A stretch of DNA of 64,000 nt from Thelephora terrestris (lineage: Eukaryota > Basidiomycota > Agaricomycetes > Thelephorales > Thelephoraceae). This document shows positions 1 through 12,381 of the stretch, piece after piece (position 1 is the stretch's first letter; every line of letters starts with the position of its first letter). The notes beneath the pieces were generated by a model. It searched no databases. It saw only the letters and a list, made by a program, of their open reading frames with translations, and had not been told where the DNA came from. The stretch is taken from assembly GCA_015956445.1 (NCBI GenBank), contig WIUZ02000011.1:372001-436000 (forward strand), written 5' to 3'. Both the position numbers and the translations under genes were made by a program.

Positions 1-799
1 CCCTATCTTTGATATCTCGGGAAGTCCTCTTCTCCTTGTAGCACCGGTGTATTTGCCGCAGGCCACTGAAGAGCTTGTGTTGAGCAGGTAGAGTATAATA
101 CTATACTACTACATGGATACTCTAATCCTTACCTGAAGGGGAGAGGCTTATAGTTGCTAGTGGGGGAGAGAGAGAGAGAAGCGATTGATTGATCTATCTA
201 CACATGAGGGGTATATATATCTATCTACTCTATTGATGTCACATCTATACAGTGTGACTGATGCAGGGTCCGTGCGGCGGCTTAAGGCACGCGCGCGCCA
301 TACCGATCGATCGGATCACGGATGTGATACCGTCCCTTCGGGTCGCTTGATCAGCGCTCTCCGGCATCGGCTCTCGCTTGAAGCGGTGGAGCCGGTTGAC
401 CCGTTGCCGGGCATAGACCTCCGGTTCAACAGCTTGTCGAGTAACTCCTTGAATCGTTCGCTCTCCTCTCTCACTCAGTCTTATCCTTTAACCGGTGTTT
501 GAAGTTAACTCGGACATGACATCGGGTTACGCACTGCTCTTTAGGACAAGTCAACAGTTTGAGTCGCCATCCTCGGGCTCTTGTTATCGCCCTCAGAAGA
601 TGATAGGGGTTAACCTGATAGAGGCTCGGTATCACTGTTGTGAATTCGGACAACCTACCGGAGAACGCTCGTCCATTGCGTTTGGACCACGTATTATCTG
701 GGTGGATATTGGGAAGTCGTTCCCCCATTGCCCCATTTAGTCTTGTTGGCTGGAGTGTTACTCGCCAACAGCACTGGTGTCTGACGGGCGAAGAGTGGC
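1..799. other. Non-coding stretch, no gene recognised
   Basis: No frame shows a recognisable family and the open frames are short. There is a GA-rich simple tract around 165-180. Everything from about 800 onwards on the minus strand belongs to a copia-type relic, so this stretch may be decayed downstream parts of the same element, but no integrase or reverse transcriptase motif can be read. Confidence 0.4.
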
Positions 800-1150
800 C
801 CTGACAGCTCTCACACTCGGTGCAGATGGTGTCCCAGATTTCCTTGATTGTAGTGCAGTTGACCGTCTGGATATGGAGGGAGTCAGGGATGGTTGCATGG
901 ATATAGTGCTTGACTTCTATGTCACCATGCATCCATTCCTTGTACTTCTCCATATCGCTCTTGTATTCCTCAATTGTGTCCTTAGCAGCATCTTCAGTGA
1001 GTGGCTGGGGCTTAACTGGGGGAGGAATCTAGTGGTTGAGATGGCAGGTGATCTGCATTTGGGATTCTCAAATAAGCCAGTTGGATCCATCGATAGCAAT
1101 CTTCAGGAGTGTGGAGCTTAAGGGAGTAGTGGCAGGGGTGAGTGTGGACA
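800..1150 (-). pseudogene. Relic of a Ty1/copia gag gene
   Basis: Read on the minus strand, this frame gives a copia-type gag N-terminus: a 'DGSNWLIWxxxM'-like start near 1090-1060, then a segment with 'YKEWMHGD', 'YIHATIPDSL' and 'IKEIWDTICTECE', which match the conserved W, the A/I helix and the 'A.E.WD.L...+E' motif of UBN2/gag proteins. The frame carries at least two in-frame stops (TGA right after SNWLI, TAG after about 12 further residues) and homology is lost beyond about 800. It is therefore a dead fragment; no LTRs, protease or RT could be found around it. Confidence 0.55.
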
Positions 1151-1763
1151 TAATACCCAGGCTCATAACCTGTGAGGCGGAAATCAAGCGTGCTGGAAAA
1201 TTGTCTGAGTAGATGAGATAGTAAATCTCAGTGAGTGCAAGTAGAAGCAAAACTTGTTGACATTGTCTGACCTAAGTAGATGAGAGAGTAAATCTAGCTA
1301 CATCTCAGATAGGGATATGAGCATAAATACACAAAGTGGACAAACTTCAGTGAGCGCAAGTAGGAGCAACACCGAGGGGAAAAGCAGGCAAGCAGCGAGG
1401 TATTTACTGAGCGGGAAGTGGGGTGGTTTGAAATCAGAGTGTAGACAAGTACAAAATCAACCAAACACATGATCAGAAGATATGTCAAAAATAGCATATG
1501 TCTGAAATCAAGGGGATAGTCTTAGAAGGCAAACCATAACTTGAAATATCATAACAGAGTTGCCCACTAGTAATGGGGAAATGTAGTAACATAATTGACA
1601 AAAATAGATATATCTGGTATGAACATACATGCAAACTAGTGTACAGGATGAGCCCTTGAGATTTTTATGGGAAACATAACTTTCATGGGGATGTAGAATG
1701 GTCTCAATGGGCTAGCATAGTTTTACCAGTACAATAGTTGGGCTGATCATTGGGGGATTGTAA
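1151..1763. other. Intergenic, short degenerate direct repeats
   Basis: AT-rich DNA downstream of the NLR gene stop. Two short motifs recur: one at about 1208-1229 and again near 1274-1295 (agtagatgaga.agtaaatct), the other near 1229-1253 and 1348-1372 (cagtgag.gcaagtag.agcaa). They look like debris of an older repeat. No gene is supportable. Confidence 0.4.
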
Positions 1764-4700
1764 CTAAAACTTAATAACAGCAAGTTGAGAGTGGTCTTTA
1801 AGTCGTAAGCTTGTGGTATCATGAAACCAGTCACCCCTCATTGCCCTCCATTTGGGAGGCACCCACAGCATATGCTTCCCTCCAGGGTCCTTCACCCAAC
1901 CCTCTTTCAACGCGGCTTGTGAAATTAACCATTTGCTTTCAATTGATCTATGTTGTGTGTGCAGAGTATCATGGTAGAGGTCACATTCATCATTACCTGT
2001 TTCATTGTCGAAACGGTAGAAAGCATGGTTGATTGATCCAGATATGCTGGTGGGTTTGATGGCCTCTCCAGTTCCAATGTGGTAGGCGTGGATATTGAAA
2101 GAATTGAGCCTCAGAATTGCAATTTCATCTGTCACTAAGAACCCAAGACTGCTTTCCTCAAGATGCCTCCATATCTTTCTGAATCGAGCAACAAGGCCAG
2201 GCACTGAGAGTTGCCAAAGGCTGTCCTTCTGGTCTGCTCTTGGTTTTCCAATGATCCCATTCACTGGACCCTCTTCTGTAAGAAGCCATGCTACAATCTT
2301 GTCTGGGCCTTTTACCATGAGAACATTGCCTGTAAGGACCATTGTTGATATTTCCAGCCCTGTGTCAATATATTGAGAAGGGTGAGGGTTTTGAGAGTGG
2401 AGATTGGTGATTGTAATTTCACTTTCTCCTTGGCATGCTGTTGCAATGTAGGCACCACTAGGAGAGCAGACATTCTTTAGCTTCCCCTGGGTGGTTTTGA
2501 CATGCTCTACTGTGAAAGAAGTTGGAAGATAATCCAAATGCACAACAGAGATAGTATGAGCAGAAGTGTTCAGGATTGATGATGAAGTAGAGGAGAATTG
2601 AAGTAATGCAGATGTCTGCTGAAATTCTTTCCACTGGACATAACGGCTAGAACTGAATTTCCAGATAGAAACATGGGGTTTGTAACGACTGAAAGTTGCA
2701 AAAAAACTTGCATCAGGAGAGAAGGTTCCATATAGGTCAGGAGTTTGTCCCTGCAATAGGATCTTTGAGCTGCGGATATCAATGATACAGATTCTGCTGG
2801 CACCGGAACTACCCTGAATCATCAAAGCCCTATAAGTAGCTGGAGAAAAGGCCTCAAGGTCAAAGTTGCACTTGGAAGGGAATGATTCAGCTTGGGTCAG
2901 AGTAGACCCAACCTTGAATACATTGAATGTCTTGCCCTTCTCACCCTGTGTTGTTGCTATAGTCTGGAAGGACCGCTTGTGAGCCCAGAGGTAAGGCCTG
3001 TCACTGGATCTGATTATTGCAACAGACAGCTCTGCACCTGAAGAGATGCTGTATGTGCACACAGTACTGGTTTCCAACTTCCACGGTGAAATGGTGGAAA
3101 TAGTTTCTCCATCCTCTGACCACACAATCTCCAGCCCACCAGAAGTGATCTGACAATTGACCCTGGTAACCTCTCCACCTGTCTGAGTATCCCAGATTAT
3201 AATAGCAGAATCAGAACAACCTGCTAGAGAGTCTCCATCTGGTGAATAGGCCAACCCAGGCATATACCCATTTATCTCTTTAGTGAGTTGGAGAGTAGAG
3301 ATGGGTTTGAGTGTGAGTGCATCCCAGATTTCAGCAACTTTCTTGACCATTACAGCAATGAATTTTCCACATGGTGACCAGGCAGATGACAGGTAAGAGT
3401 TGTTGTTGGGGATAGCTGTGGGAGGATTCCATGAATCTTGTATTCCAAATACAACTCTTGGCGAGGGATGGGGTCTCTGATGGTAATACAACTTCCGGAC
3501 CATTGCTGTTAGAGGAGATAGTTCCAAGGCAGAGTGGTAAAGATGGGTCGCAGAGACATCAATGACCTCAAAGAAGTTGGTCACAAATTGGAAATAGTCC
3601 CTTGCAGTGAGAAGGAGTTGATGATCCTTAGCCACCTGATCCAGGACACATAAGTATCATAAACCACATTAGGCCAAACAAAACAAACCTCTTGTAGCCA
3701 AAGAATCAACTTCTCAAGTGCAACAACAGCATCGTTAACACTCCCACCAACACTCAGCACTTCTAACCAACCCAAGAACCTCTCTTGGAGAAAGTTTCTC
3801 AGAGGAGGAACAACCACTGCAAAATCTTCCTTCACCTCAGTGAGGTGGTAGTGCCAGGATCTACAAGCATAACACAGTGCTTTGCCAACAACATCATCAA
3901 TTCTCCCCTTTAGATCTTCAACCTCCGAGTTCAATGAATAGTCAGGGAGGGATAGGAGATTCTGCCTCAACCTGCTGTTCATCAATCCGAGGCAGTTCAA
4001 AGCAAGTTTGAGGTGGCCAGCTCTGGGAGGGATGTGGAACCTGGTGTCTGAACAGCGGAGTGGATCGGTGATGAAGTCTGGAAATGATTTGTGAAATGGA
4101 AGTACTGGAATGTCAGGATCCTCAGAGAGCTTGAGGAGGGACTGGACCAGTTGAAGCAGGTTCATGACTTGCCGCTGCCCCAAATTGACCAGGGTGGCGA
4201 TAGCGGAAGGTGGGAGGGGGTTGACTGCTAGAACAACAGCACCAATGACCAGGCGCACTTTCTCGTCATCTCCGGCAGTTGTTCTACTGAAGGCGGTTTT
4301 GAAACTGGAAAGATAGAGGGAGTCGAGGGTTGCACCGAGGCGTAATTGCGCCTGTCCTTCGTGGGTGGTGCTCCCAGGGGCCCTGATGATGACATCGAGC
4401 TGTTCACTGGCCAGCGCAAATGAATGGTCAAGAAACTTGAGAGTTGCTGCAGCATAGACAAACAGACCCCCCGCCCTCTCACACAAGAGGTCAAGGTATC
4501 CATCTGTCGGCCAACCATCCTGATCTATGCTCTGTCTCTTTGCGATTTCGTGTAATCCATGTTCCAAGAACAGTCGGATATCCGTGTTTACCACAGAAGG
4601 GTCCACCTCGTGAAGCACAAAGACATCGGTCAATGGCCTGAGGAGTCCGAGACGGAAACCGGATTTGATGCGAGGTTCCGGTCGGCCAGTGATGAGGAAT

Positions 4701-6620
4701 TTGATATTTGGGATCCCTTCCACCAATCGACCCATAACGGAAAGGATGGCGGACTGCGGCTCTTCATCTGCGCACTCGTCTAACGCGTCGATGATGATGA
4801 CCGTTGAGACATTGAGCCTGCTGAGAGGTCCGACGATCAACGACTCCATCTGGTTGCAGAGCGACTCGTGTACAATGCTCGGTTTCGATCGAATGAGAGG
4901 AACGAGGATCGATCGGAATTCCGGGTGTGCATGAGCGAGTTGGATGGCGAGGGTGGGGAAGATATAGCGAAGGTCCCGGCGGTCTTCAAAATCTCGTGAA
5001 CAGAAGAATGACGCCCCTAACCTCTCATCAGCGAAGAGGCGTTCGGCGATGGTCTGGGCGATTGTGGATTTGCCGGTTCCTGCGAGGCCGTTCAGCCAGT
5101 AGACGGGGGACAAGCTGTAGTCCTTGGACCACGACTCTATCTCGTCTAGGACGACTTCCCGGGTTCCTTTGAGACAGCCTCGGCGATCGCCATGTAGAAA
5201 CTCCGCTGCTTGAGCCTGACGGCAGTTATTCAGCACCAACGAATCGGCTGTCGAGTCATAAACCTCTGCTACCCAGAAGTAGAAATATATCTGACCTGCG
5301 TCCTGTAGAGGCTAATCAGCATCTAATGGTTTCTCGACACATGGTACCTGGGACTCACAATCAATGTGCAGTTTTGGTTGTAGATTGCCTTCTGCTGCGA
5401 GAACTGTTTGTGATGTGAGAAGACCACCCGGTGTACGTTCCAAGACATAAGTGCTAACATGGTAATCGAGGATGATATCCCTGAGGTCCTCTGCAAGATC
5501 GGATACGGCAGTCGTGTTTGTTCCCTCATCCGTGCCCTCATCATCCTGTTTAGAGAGGAGGTCCAGCTGATCCTTTATCCCCTCTAGAGACCTGGAGGAG
5601 GTTCAACGGAGGCGGATTTATAGCAAACGCAGGGGACCCACTCGTATAGATTTTTCTGTCGCCTGAGCTCGTCGGCATTCCTCGAGGTCTTCCTCTCATC
5701 TCTGAATCGATCCAACCGCGCGCGGACAAATTCCACCTTTTTCTCGATGGGCGATTCCTGTGAAAGCGTTAATGATAGCCTCCGATAGCGCGCATGCTCT
5801 CTTACCCGGTTTAGCTTCAAAACTGCGTCAAAGCGTGACTGGAATCGCCCAGCCGCCGGCTTAGTCTCGGACCCGAAGAGTGAAAGGTAAAAACTCACAG
5901 TCAATTGGTTGAGTTGGTTGTATATTGACTGTCCCTGCGACACCTATTCTACGCGTGAATACTTTTTTAACACCAACGGGTTCCAAAACTGACTTGGTAG
6001 ATGAGTATCGCCTGCCTCAGTTTCTCTAGGAGTTTCATCACTTCTCCCGAATCTCGTGTCTTATCGAGGACTCGGGCGAGCTTGCCCTTGTCCAACAGGG
6101 CTTGCGATCGTTTTCCGATGTCCTCCAAATCTCTGTCAAGAAGAATTAGGTTCGTGTGGAGAAAAATGAAAGACACGATGCGAACTGCGCGAGTTGGGAT
6201 CGCCTATCGACCTCATCGGGATCTTCGCTGAGGTTCGCCTTCACCAAGGTCACCTCCAACTTTTCCACCCAAGGGGCGAGATCGCTGAGCTTCTCTTTCA
6301 CATCGGTGTACTCCTAATCAGCAATCGTTAGCGGGATCGTGGGCTGGTACTCCAGTTTCCATCGACGGACCTCGTAGTGCTTGATAAGCGCACTGATGCC
6401 TCCCAAACACGATTTGAGCGGCGGAAATGCGTCAGAAGTCTCCTTCGTAATGTCCAACAATGTCTTGACGGCGGCGATAAACCGTTGCTTCTTGGCTATG
6501 GGTCGTCAGCGAGCTCGAAAGATCACATCAGCAGGGTGGTGGGTATAGTATCTCACAAGAACTCTGCCCGGTTTGTGTCCCCCCGCCCAACGGGGGTCGT
6601 TTTGGTAGAGTTCCAGACAT
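1764..6620 (-). CDS. NACHT-WD40 NLR protein (STAND NTPase), ten exons
   Basis: A fungal NLR-type receptor: a helical N-terminal domain, a NACHT NTPase and a WD40 C-terminus, of the kind involved in heterokaryon incompatibility or innate-like recognition. My model has exons 6620-6557, 6495-6371, 6313-6186, 6132-5994, 5934-5899, 5838-5806, 5757-5642, 5591-5348, 5302-3689 and 3635-1764; all introns are GT-AG, 45-61 nt, and phases agree, giving 1456 residues. The N-terminus has the helical signature 'TKETSDAFPPLKSCLGG' and 'IKHYE|EYTDVKEKL' typical of these proteins. The P-loop GLAGTGKST lies near residue 370, Walker B is VIIIDALDEC, and ITGRPEPRI follows. WD-like repeats ('WSPCGKF', 'YSPDGDSL...IIWDT') start near residue 900 and the end carries the family motif LWVPP. 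No break was found, so it appears functional. The two large frames overlap at 3581-3635 only because of the 53-nt intron 3688-3636. Confidence 0.85.
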
Positions 6621-7107
6621 AACGGTGGCGTTGGCTGAGAGGTGTAGCAATGTTGAAGGAAATGGAGATCTTTCAGGACGGCGAAAATTTGCCAGAGTCC
6701 ACTATGTATTGGCTTTGTTTTGACTGCGGGACCCACAACTGAGTTTACCCCAGAGTTTTACCACTGTGCTTGGGAGTCATGTTCTCGTAGTTTGGTTATG
6801 GGCCCGCCGAACCTGAGTTCGAACGCGAAGATCTGGAAACACAAGCTCTACAAGCGGAATTGGTCGAGCTATAACCCATCATAAGCCATAACTGCCTAGT
6901 CATTGTAAGTTTATATATTGATGACTAGCCGCACTGCGGAACGGTGGAATGAAACTGTAATATTTTGACATGGCCAGGTGAAGGCAAGTGGCAATTAACA
7001 GTTCTTCAGTGAACGGTCCCCAGTGTAGATCACACTAAGCGGTTTGAGATATAACACTGTAACCGGTACTAATAGCATAACGAGAAACACCGCGTACACC
7101 GCCTAGA
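6621..7107. other. Intergenic between NLR and DUF6535 gene A
   Basis: About 490 bases between the NLR start codon and the stop of the next gene, both on the minus strand. It should hold the NLR promoter and the 3' end of gene A's neighbour, but no clear TATA box stands at a normal distance from the NLR ATG and no repeat is seen. Confidence 0.5.
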
Positions 7108-10012
7108 TTAATAAATCGGAATCTTCTTCACAAACGATCGCAAACGCTCCTTCGCCAACACGGTTCGTCTGTGCTTCCCCTGCATACTCAACGCGGCTGG
7201 GGCTAGTGGGTCCAATTTACCGATTTGACCCTCCAAGTTTTTGATATAAGTTTCGAACATTTTGAGGTACAACCCAAGTTGGTGGGGGTGTTCCCCTACG
7301 GCGATATTCTGTGTTTCCTCCTCGAGCTGTTCCCGGACCTCCTGCGAGAGATCATGGTACATTATCCACAACATCCCCAACCAGGGGGATGCTTGCTTGG
7401 CGTCCATGAGCGGGTTGAGGAATGGAGATATCTTTGGGTCTCTGAGACACCGTTGGAGCGGAGGTGGGTTCGTCACCATGATGTGAGGGAAATGTTGAAG
7501 CAAGGTCCACCTCTCCTTGGGTAGGTGCTCCCGCAAACAGGGTAGGTGTGCAATGGCCAAAAGAACTTTGACGACGGCCTTCTCGACTTCGTGTGTGGTC
7601 ATCTTGGCCTGTTGTGCAGCCTCCTCGATTTTCTGCGTCGGGATAGGATCCGGCAAAAACTCGTGTATGGCAGAAGACCAAGCCTTAACGAAGCGTGAGG
7701 CTCTGTGCTCATCTCTGAAGGCCTCGTCCGTGACGAACAGATAATTGTCCAACTTCGGGAGAAGGAAGATTGTCGCTGTGCGCAAGGATGTAAAATTCTT
7801 GTTCTCGAGGGCCTCTATCGTTGTGTCGATGAAGAGAGGGTCGGTAAAGTCGTATGCGGCGAGCCCGCGCTCGGTCTCCTCATTGGAAGCGTTATTGAGG
7901 GCGGAGAAAACGTGGTAAATAGTTTTGGTCCCAAACGTTGCTCGTTCTTGCATGTGGTGGCGCAGGAATTTTAGCAGCTGTTTGGGATCCCCGATTTGTG
8001 GCATATTGTTGGAAGAGCCTTGCAAGCAAAGCCGAGCGGATGACCACAGTTCCTTGTTATTGTCCACGCGGTCTATGATGGTCCGAAAGAGGGAGTAGCT
8101 CCTTGTGCAGATTCTGGGATCGTTGAGGTTGATCACGAGCTCCAGTGCTTCGACAGCGGACGATGTATCACGAGAAGGAGCGCCTCGCCCGAAAACTTCG
8201 TCGAGTCGGTCAAAAATGGAGCCAATAATCTCGGTAATTTGGTGGCTATATTATCTGTCAGCACCGGTGCCAAGGTTTCCAAAAGGACGCTAACCTCCGG
8301 TCGCTGTTCAGGAGATCCTCTGTGTCTGGTCTGTGGCCTGCAACCATACGTACGATGAAGAGGCAGTCCGCGACAGCGCGAGTAGGGGAGTTTGGGTGGC
8401 TCAGCGATTTGACCACAAACCCTCTCACGTCGTCTGTTAGACCCCTCCGCTGCCCGTACAAGACATCAAACGCACGATACTGAAGAACGTGGCCCAGCCA
8501 GCAGTGATGAGGTTCGGTGAGCTGGAGGCTGGCCCAGGGGATCGCAGTTTGAACACCAAAAGTCCAGTCAACGATGTAAAACGTGGACTGAAGGTCAAAA
8601 TCCTGGTTAAACCCATCGTGCCCCAATGGCTGACTCAGGTGGTTGATGAATTTTAATTGGTTAGGAAGAGTTGTATCGAGATGATGGAGGCAACGTCGTT
8701 GGTTATAAAGATGCAACAGGGCCTTGGCGCTCCAAAATGCTCTGTCTCTCGCTCCCTGACGCGGGTAGACCTTGCCGTCAGCAGAACGCGAGAGTGACTC
8801 GCGCAATGTCCGGTAGACTTGCAATAGCGGTATCGACTTGAGGCGGTCGTCCCAGGTGATTTCTGTGATGTACGCCATGATCGCCTTGACGGATTCCGGA
8901 GCTTTTGTCATCTTGAACATCGTCAAAATGCAACCCAGCTCTGCGCGGAGTTCTTCACATTGATCGTCAATGCCGGAGGCAGTCGGGGGAGTAGGGGGTT
9001 GTTGGTGAAAGACAAGGAGTCCCGTCTGCGATCGCGCAGAACGAAAGGTCTTTCTGAAGGCTTTGAAAGCTCCTTCGATGTCCTTTCGGTGGTGTTCAAG
9101 GAATGCACGAATAGCGATAGATACTGGAGTCTGGAATGGGCAAGCCCTCGAAAGCGTCCCGGCAATGACAATTAAGAGGTATAGGACGACGACCACGATG
9201 GTAAATCCAGCAATGACGAAGGAGACCGTATGGCTGATGCCCCAGAGATACTGGGCTAACGCGTACCCCGATAGGATAAGAGAGAGTTGCAAGATCAAAG
9301 GCAAGAACTCCATGACGAGCTTGAAACGCCAGGTGATCATTCCCCTCATCTTCTGCTCTCTGTAACGATTGCGGTCGATGAAAGATCCCTCGACGTGCAG
9401 GTTCAGCCATTGTTTCCCAAGCATGGCTAAAAACGCTGCCAGTAGCGCACTGAGAAGGGAAGCGAAGAGGGTCGACTGAACTTGAACGATTGATGCGGTT
9501 GGACCGGACCACGTGGGGAGCGGAAGCTGGTTTGCCGTCCCTGATGTGGTGTTCAGAAGCATGGTGAGGACGGTGAAGCTCATTTGGTTGTAGTCGGGGC
9601 GTATCTGTGATTGCACGTCTATGATGAAGGCCGACACTACTGCGGAGAAGAGGCCAGCCTATCCATTCCTCAGCGGGATCCGTGACACATCGGTGAAATA
9701 ACATACGAAGATCAAGGTGGAGTTGAGGTCATCGTGGTACTTCTTGTGAAAGTCCTGGTCGTATTCGTCGGCCTCCTTGCGGAATTGTTCGTGAAAGTGC
9801 GTTCGAGGGTCTGGTTCCTGCTTCTTGAAAGCCGCCTTGACTGCGGCGGTCAAGTCATCGCGCAACCTAGACTTAACGTTAAACGCGAAGCCCTGCAAGG
9901 GAACTGGAGGGCCATACCTCCGTCGCTCGTCTACATCCGCATCTATGTTCTTCTGCTTATCACTATCCGGGGCAGATTTCGGTACGGTGGGTTTTTTCGG
10001 GTTGGTCGACAT
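7108..10012 (-). CDS. DUF6535 multipass membrane protein, gene A
   Basis: Three exons, 10012-9707, 9658-8295 and 8245-7108, give 935 residues in frame. The DUF6535 region begins around residue 80 with 'EYDQDFHKKYHDDLNSTLIF' and, after a 48-nt intron (9706-9659), 'AGLFSAVVSAFI'. Two to four hydrophobic segments follow: 'LFASLLSALLAAFLAMLGKQWL', then a pair around 'LSGYALAQYLWGI' and 'IVVVVLYLLIVIAGTL'. The second half, about 500 residues, is helical and soluble-looking and shared by the four copies in this window. The function of DUF6535 proteins is unknown; they are strongly amplified in Agaricomycetes and often sit near NLR genes, as here. The first intron ends in TAG and would stop translation if retained, unlike in copies B-D. 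Confidence 0.8.
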
Positions 10013-10609
10013 TGCCGCTGGGGGGGGGGTTCAATAAACTGACCAAGCCTAAGGCTCAAGACTCGAAGCTGACGAAGAGTTTTCCACACGAACGCCAATG
10101 GGGACGAGATGTATGAACGTCCAGTGCTGACACATTGTTCACTCCCAGGGATCTGGGCATTGTCTGTCCCGTGGCCCAAGTGGGTGTGATTCCCGAGACA
10201 AGATCGCATCACGCCACACATACAGTTACACACTTCGGCAAAACTCGGCCTCATTCAATATTCTTGTGGCCCAGGTGGGAATGATCCCATACGGTGGGCC
10301 ACATCACATTGGTTGCCCTCATGAGGGTCGAATGTCCCATGCTGAAAGGGGTACAATGATGGGCCACAAAATCAACTTTCAGTGTTTTCACCTTTGATAC
10401 CGCATGCTTAATTCAGTTCTCACAAGTGAGTCACACTGTGGTACTAGGCGACGCCCACACAATGAGATCTTATTTCTGGCCAGGTTGCTGAGGTGTCATT
10501 AATTCATATATCGTGCATCCTGAAGCACAAAAGCAGGCCGAAAACCCCCATTGGGAGGTCAATACTAAGAAACCACAGCTAGGGTATTAAACTCTGGGCG
10601 GGAACGACG
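10013..10609. other. Intergenic, promoter side of DUF6535 gene A
   Basis: A G-run lies at about 10020-10029 just upstream of the start codon of gene A. Two related short stretches, near 10170-10190 and 10262-10290, share 'gtggcccaagtggg(tg/aa)tgat(t/c)cc' and look like a small direct duplication. No gene is supportable. Confidence 0.4.
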
Positions 10610-12036
10610 CTAAGCTTCGGTACCCTTTACCTTTGCTACGCGTTTGGCAACGGATTTCGCGCAGGACATGAAAAACCGATGCAAGCTAATTGTATCGAGA
10701 ACGAATGAACCGATGGGGTGCTCCTCGCGCGAGCGTGGATGCCATTGTCGGTGGATCATCGATATCGACTTCCGAATTCCTTGCCATTGCTTCAACGCAT
10801 CTTCCGCGGAGGGCCGGTTATCGGGAAAGGGTTGGATCATTTTTTCGACCAATGGGCCGAAAAAGTCGAGGTTGGAAAATGGCTTCAAGGTCATCAGCCA
10901 ATGAAGCAAAATGCACTGGAAAATATTCTTACCACTTGAAATTCACGCCTCAGCATGTTCCCGATGATGAATATGTCGAGCTTGAACGGATCGTATCCCT
11001 CCCCTCCTTCTTCCGCTGCCGAAGGATCAGATGAGCTTCGGTTCCCCCGCTTCTGTAGGTTTCGCTTCCCCCAATCTGGGGAAAGTTCAGGTGGGTCCCG
11101 GTCTCTCCCAAAGGTCCCTGTGACCAACATCGAACCGAGGCTCTCAGGGATGTGGACCGAGATCCCGAAGTCGACGAAGTAATATTTGACTTTGGCAGCC
11201 GATCGTGGTACGTATTTCACATATCCAGAATAATCAGGAGCGTATTCCAGTTCGATGGGGTGGAATCCTTGGAGGTACATCGCATCGGCATCCATCATAA
11301 TGTTTTTCAGGACGCAATCCCTGGATAGCGGTTGGACAGCTGATAAAACCCAAGGTTGTGAGACGAGACGTACCGATGTGCCACCCGTTTTTCGTGGAGG
11401 AATACTAAGCCCTGGCGATGTCTGAATTAGGATCGAAAGCCGCAAAGTAATTCGAAGTTACCTCGAGGATTTGATCAACAAATTTGATGATTTCCTTGAC
11501 AGTTACGAAACGAGGGTTATCTACTGGTCGCAGTAAAGGCATGACCATGTATGATGTGTTCGGATCCTTGTGGTCCTTGAACACTCTCATCAAGGGAACA
11601 CAATGATTCCGTGGGTCGCGAGCCCATTCCTCCTGCACCAACATTTGGGCGATACGGAGTTCTTCACCGTCAGTCGGAACTTCCTTGATGTACACCGGTT
11701 TTCCAGTAACCTCGTGCATAGCATCCACAAGCATGGGACGTGACTACCAACCTGTCAAAACGAAGGACTAGCACAGCCCGTGGAACAACTTACTGGCAAG
11801 ACTTCTCCATCTTCGCATTCGAGGGGGTCTGCCCCTGATTCAAGCCAGGAAGCTTTCCAACCAGGCCGGAGACGCGGCCGAAGTTCATACCCCTCCTCCT
11901 TGAGCATTTCGTGGCGGTCCCTCCATTTTGTCTCCCACGGCGTCAGCGTGGTTAGGACTAAAGCGATCTCCTCGGGAGTAGCCTCGTAGTCCTCGCGGAC
12001 TGTCGCGATCAGAATGTCGGTCACCGACCTCGGCAT
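10610..12036 (-). CDS. Fungal protein-kinase-like protein, five exons
   Basis: Exons 12036-11794, 11743-11462, 11411-11374, 11320-10933 and 10882-10610 (introns 50, 50, 53, 50 nt, all GT-AG) give 407 residues. The N-terminus carries the signature common in Agaricomycete kinase-like proteins: 'PWE.KWRDRHEMLKEEGYELRPR..PGW' at about residues 30-65. The kinase core follows: 'VYIKEV' with the ATP-anchoring lysine near 101, the HRDC loop at 187-190 with asparagine 194, and VDFG at 237-240. So Lys, Asp, Asn and DFG Asp are all present, although the glycine-rich loop is not evident; activity is plausible but not assured. The C-lobe ends with 'FPDNRPSAEDALKQW'. HRD and DFG only become visible after joining the 38-nt exon 3. 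Its substrate is unknown. It is divergent from the gene at 12382. Confidence 0.8.
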
Positions 12037-12332
12037 GTTGAGAGGGAGATGTAGTGGTAAGCGTGAGAGATGGGGGAAGAGAACAGGCACGCACTTCTTT
12101 CCCGCCAGAAGACCACGCGGTGGGCGCGTGCACTGATTGTATCTATTTGTGGCGAATGTCCAAGATGAGGTGATGGCGATCAGGCGATGGAACCGATTTG
12201 CCTCCGTCGGGCGTGAAGCAGTGTGTCCATCGGTGACAATGGGGTTTCGGACCGTCGCTGCACCCCCTTGTCTTGCTCTCGTAAACGGGTCTCCCAATAG
12301 GCTCGTTGAGACACAATTAGCCATGGATCAGA

Positions 12333-12340
12333 CTATATAA
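12333..12340 (+). promoter_or_regulatory. TATA box of the small plus-strand gene
   Basis: TATATAAA, about 42 bases upstream of the ATG at 12382, a normal distance for a fungal TATA box with a short leader. It also supports the choice of strand for the gene that follows. Confidence 0.55.
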
Positions 12341-12381
12341 ACGAGCCAGGCTTTCGCTGAAGATCCTCCTTCAATATCAAG

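Noticed and set aside
3581-5239. NLR as two overlapping genes (a NACHT protein and a separate WD40 protein).
   Set aside because: A 53-nt GT-AG intron (3688-3636) joins the two frames exactly at the place where related proteins are continuous.
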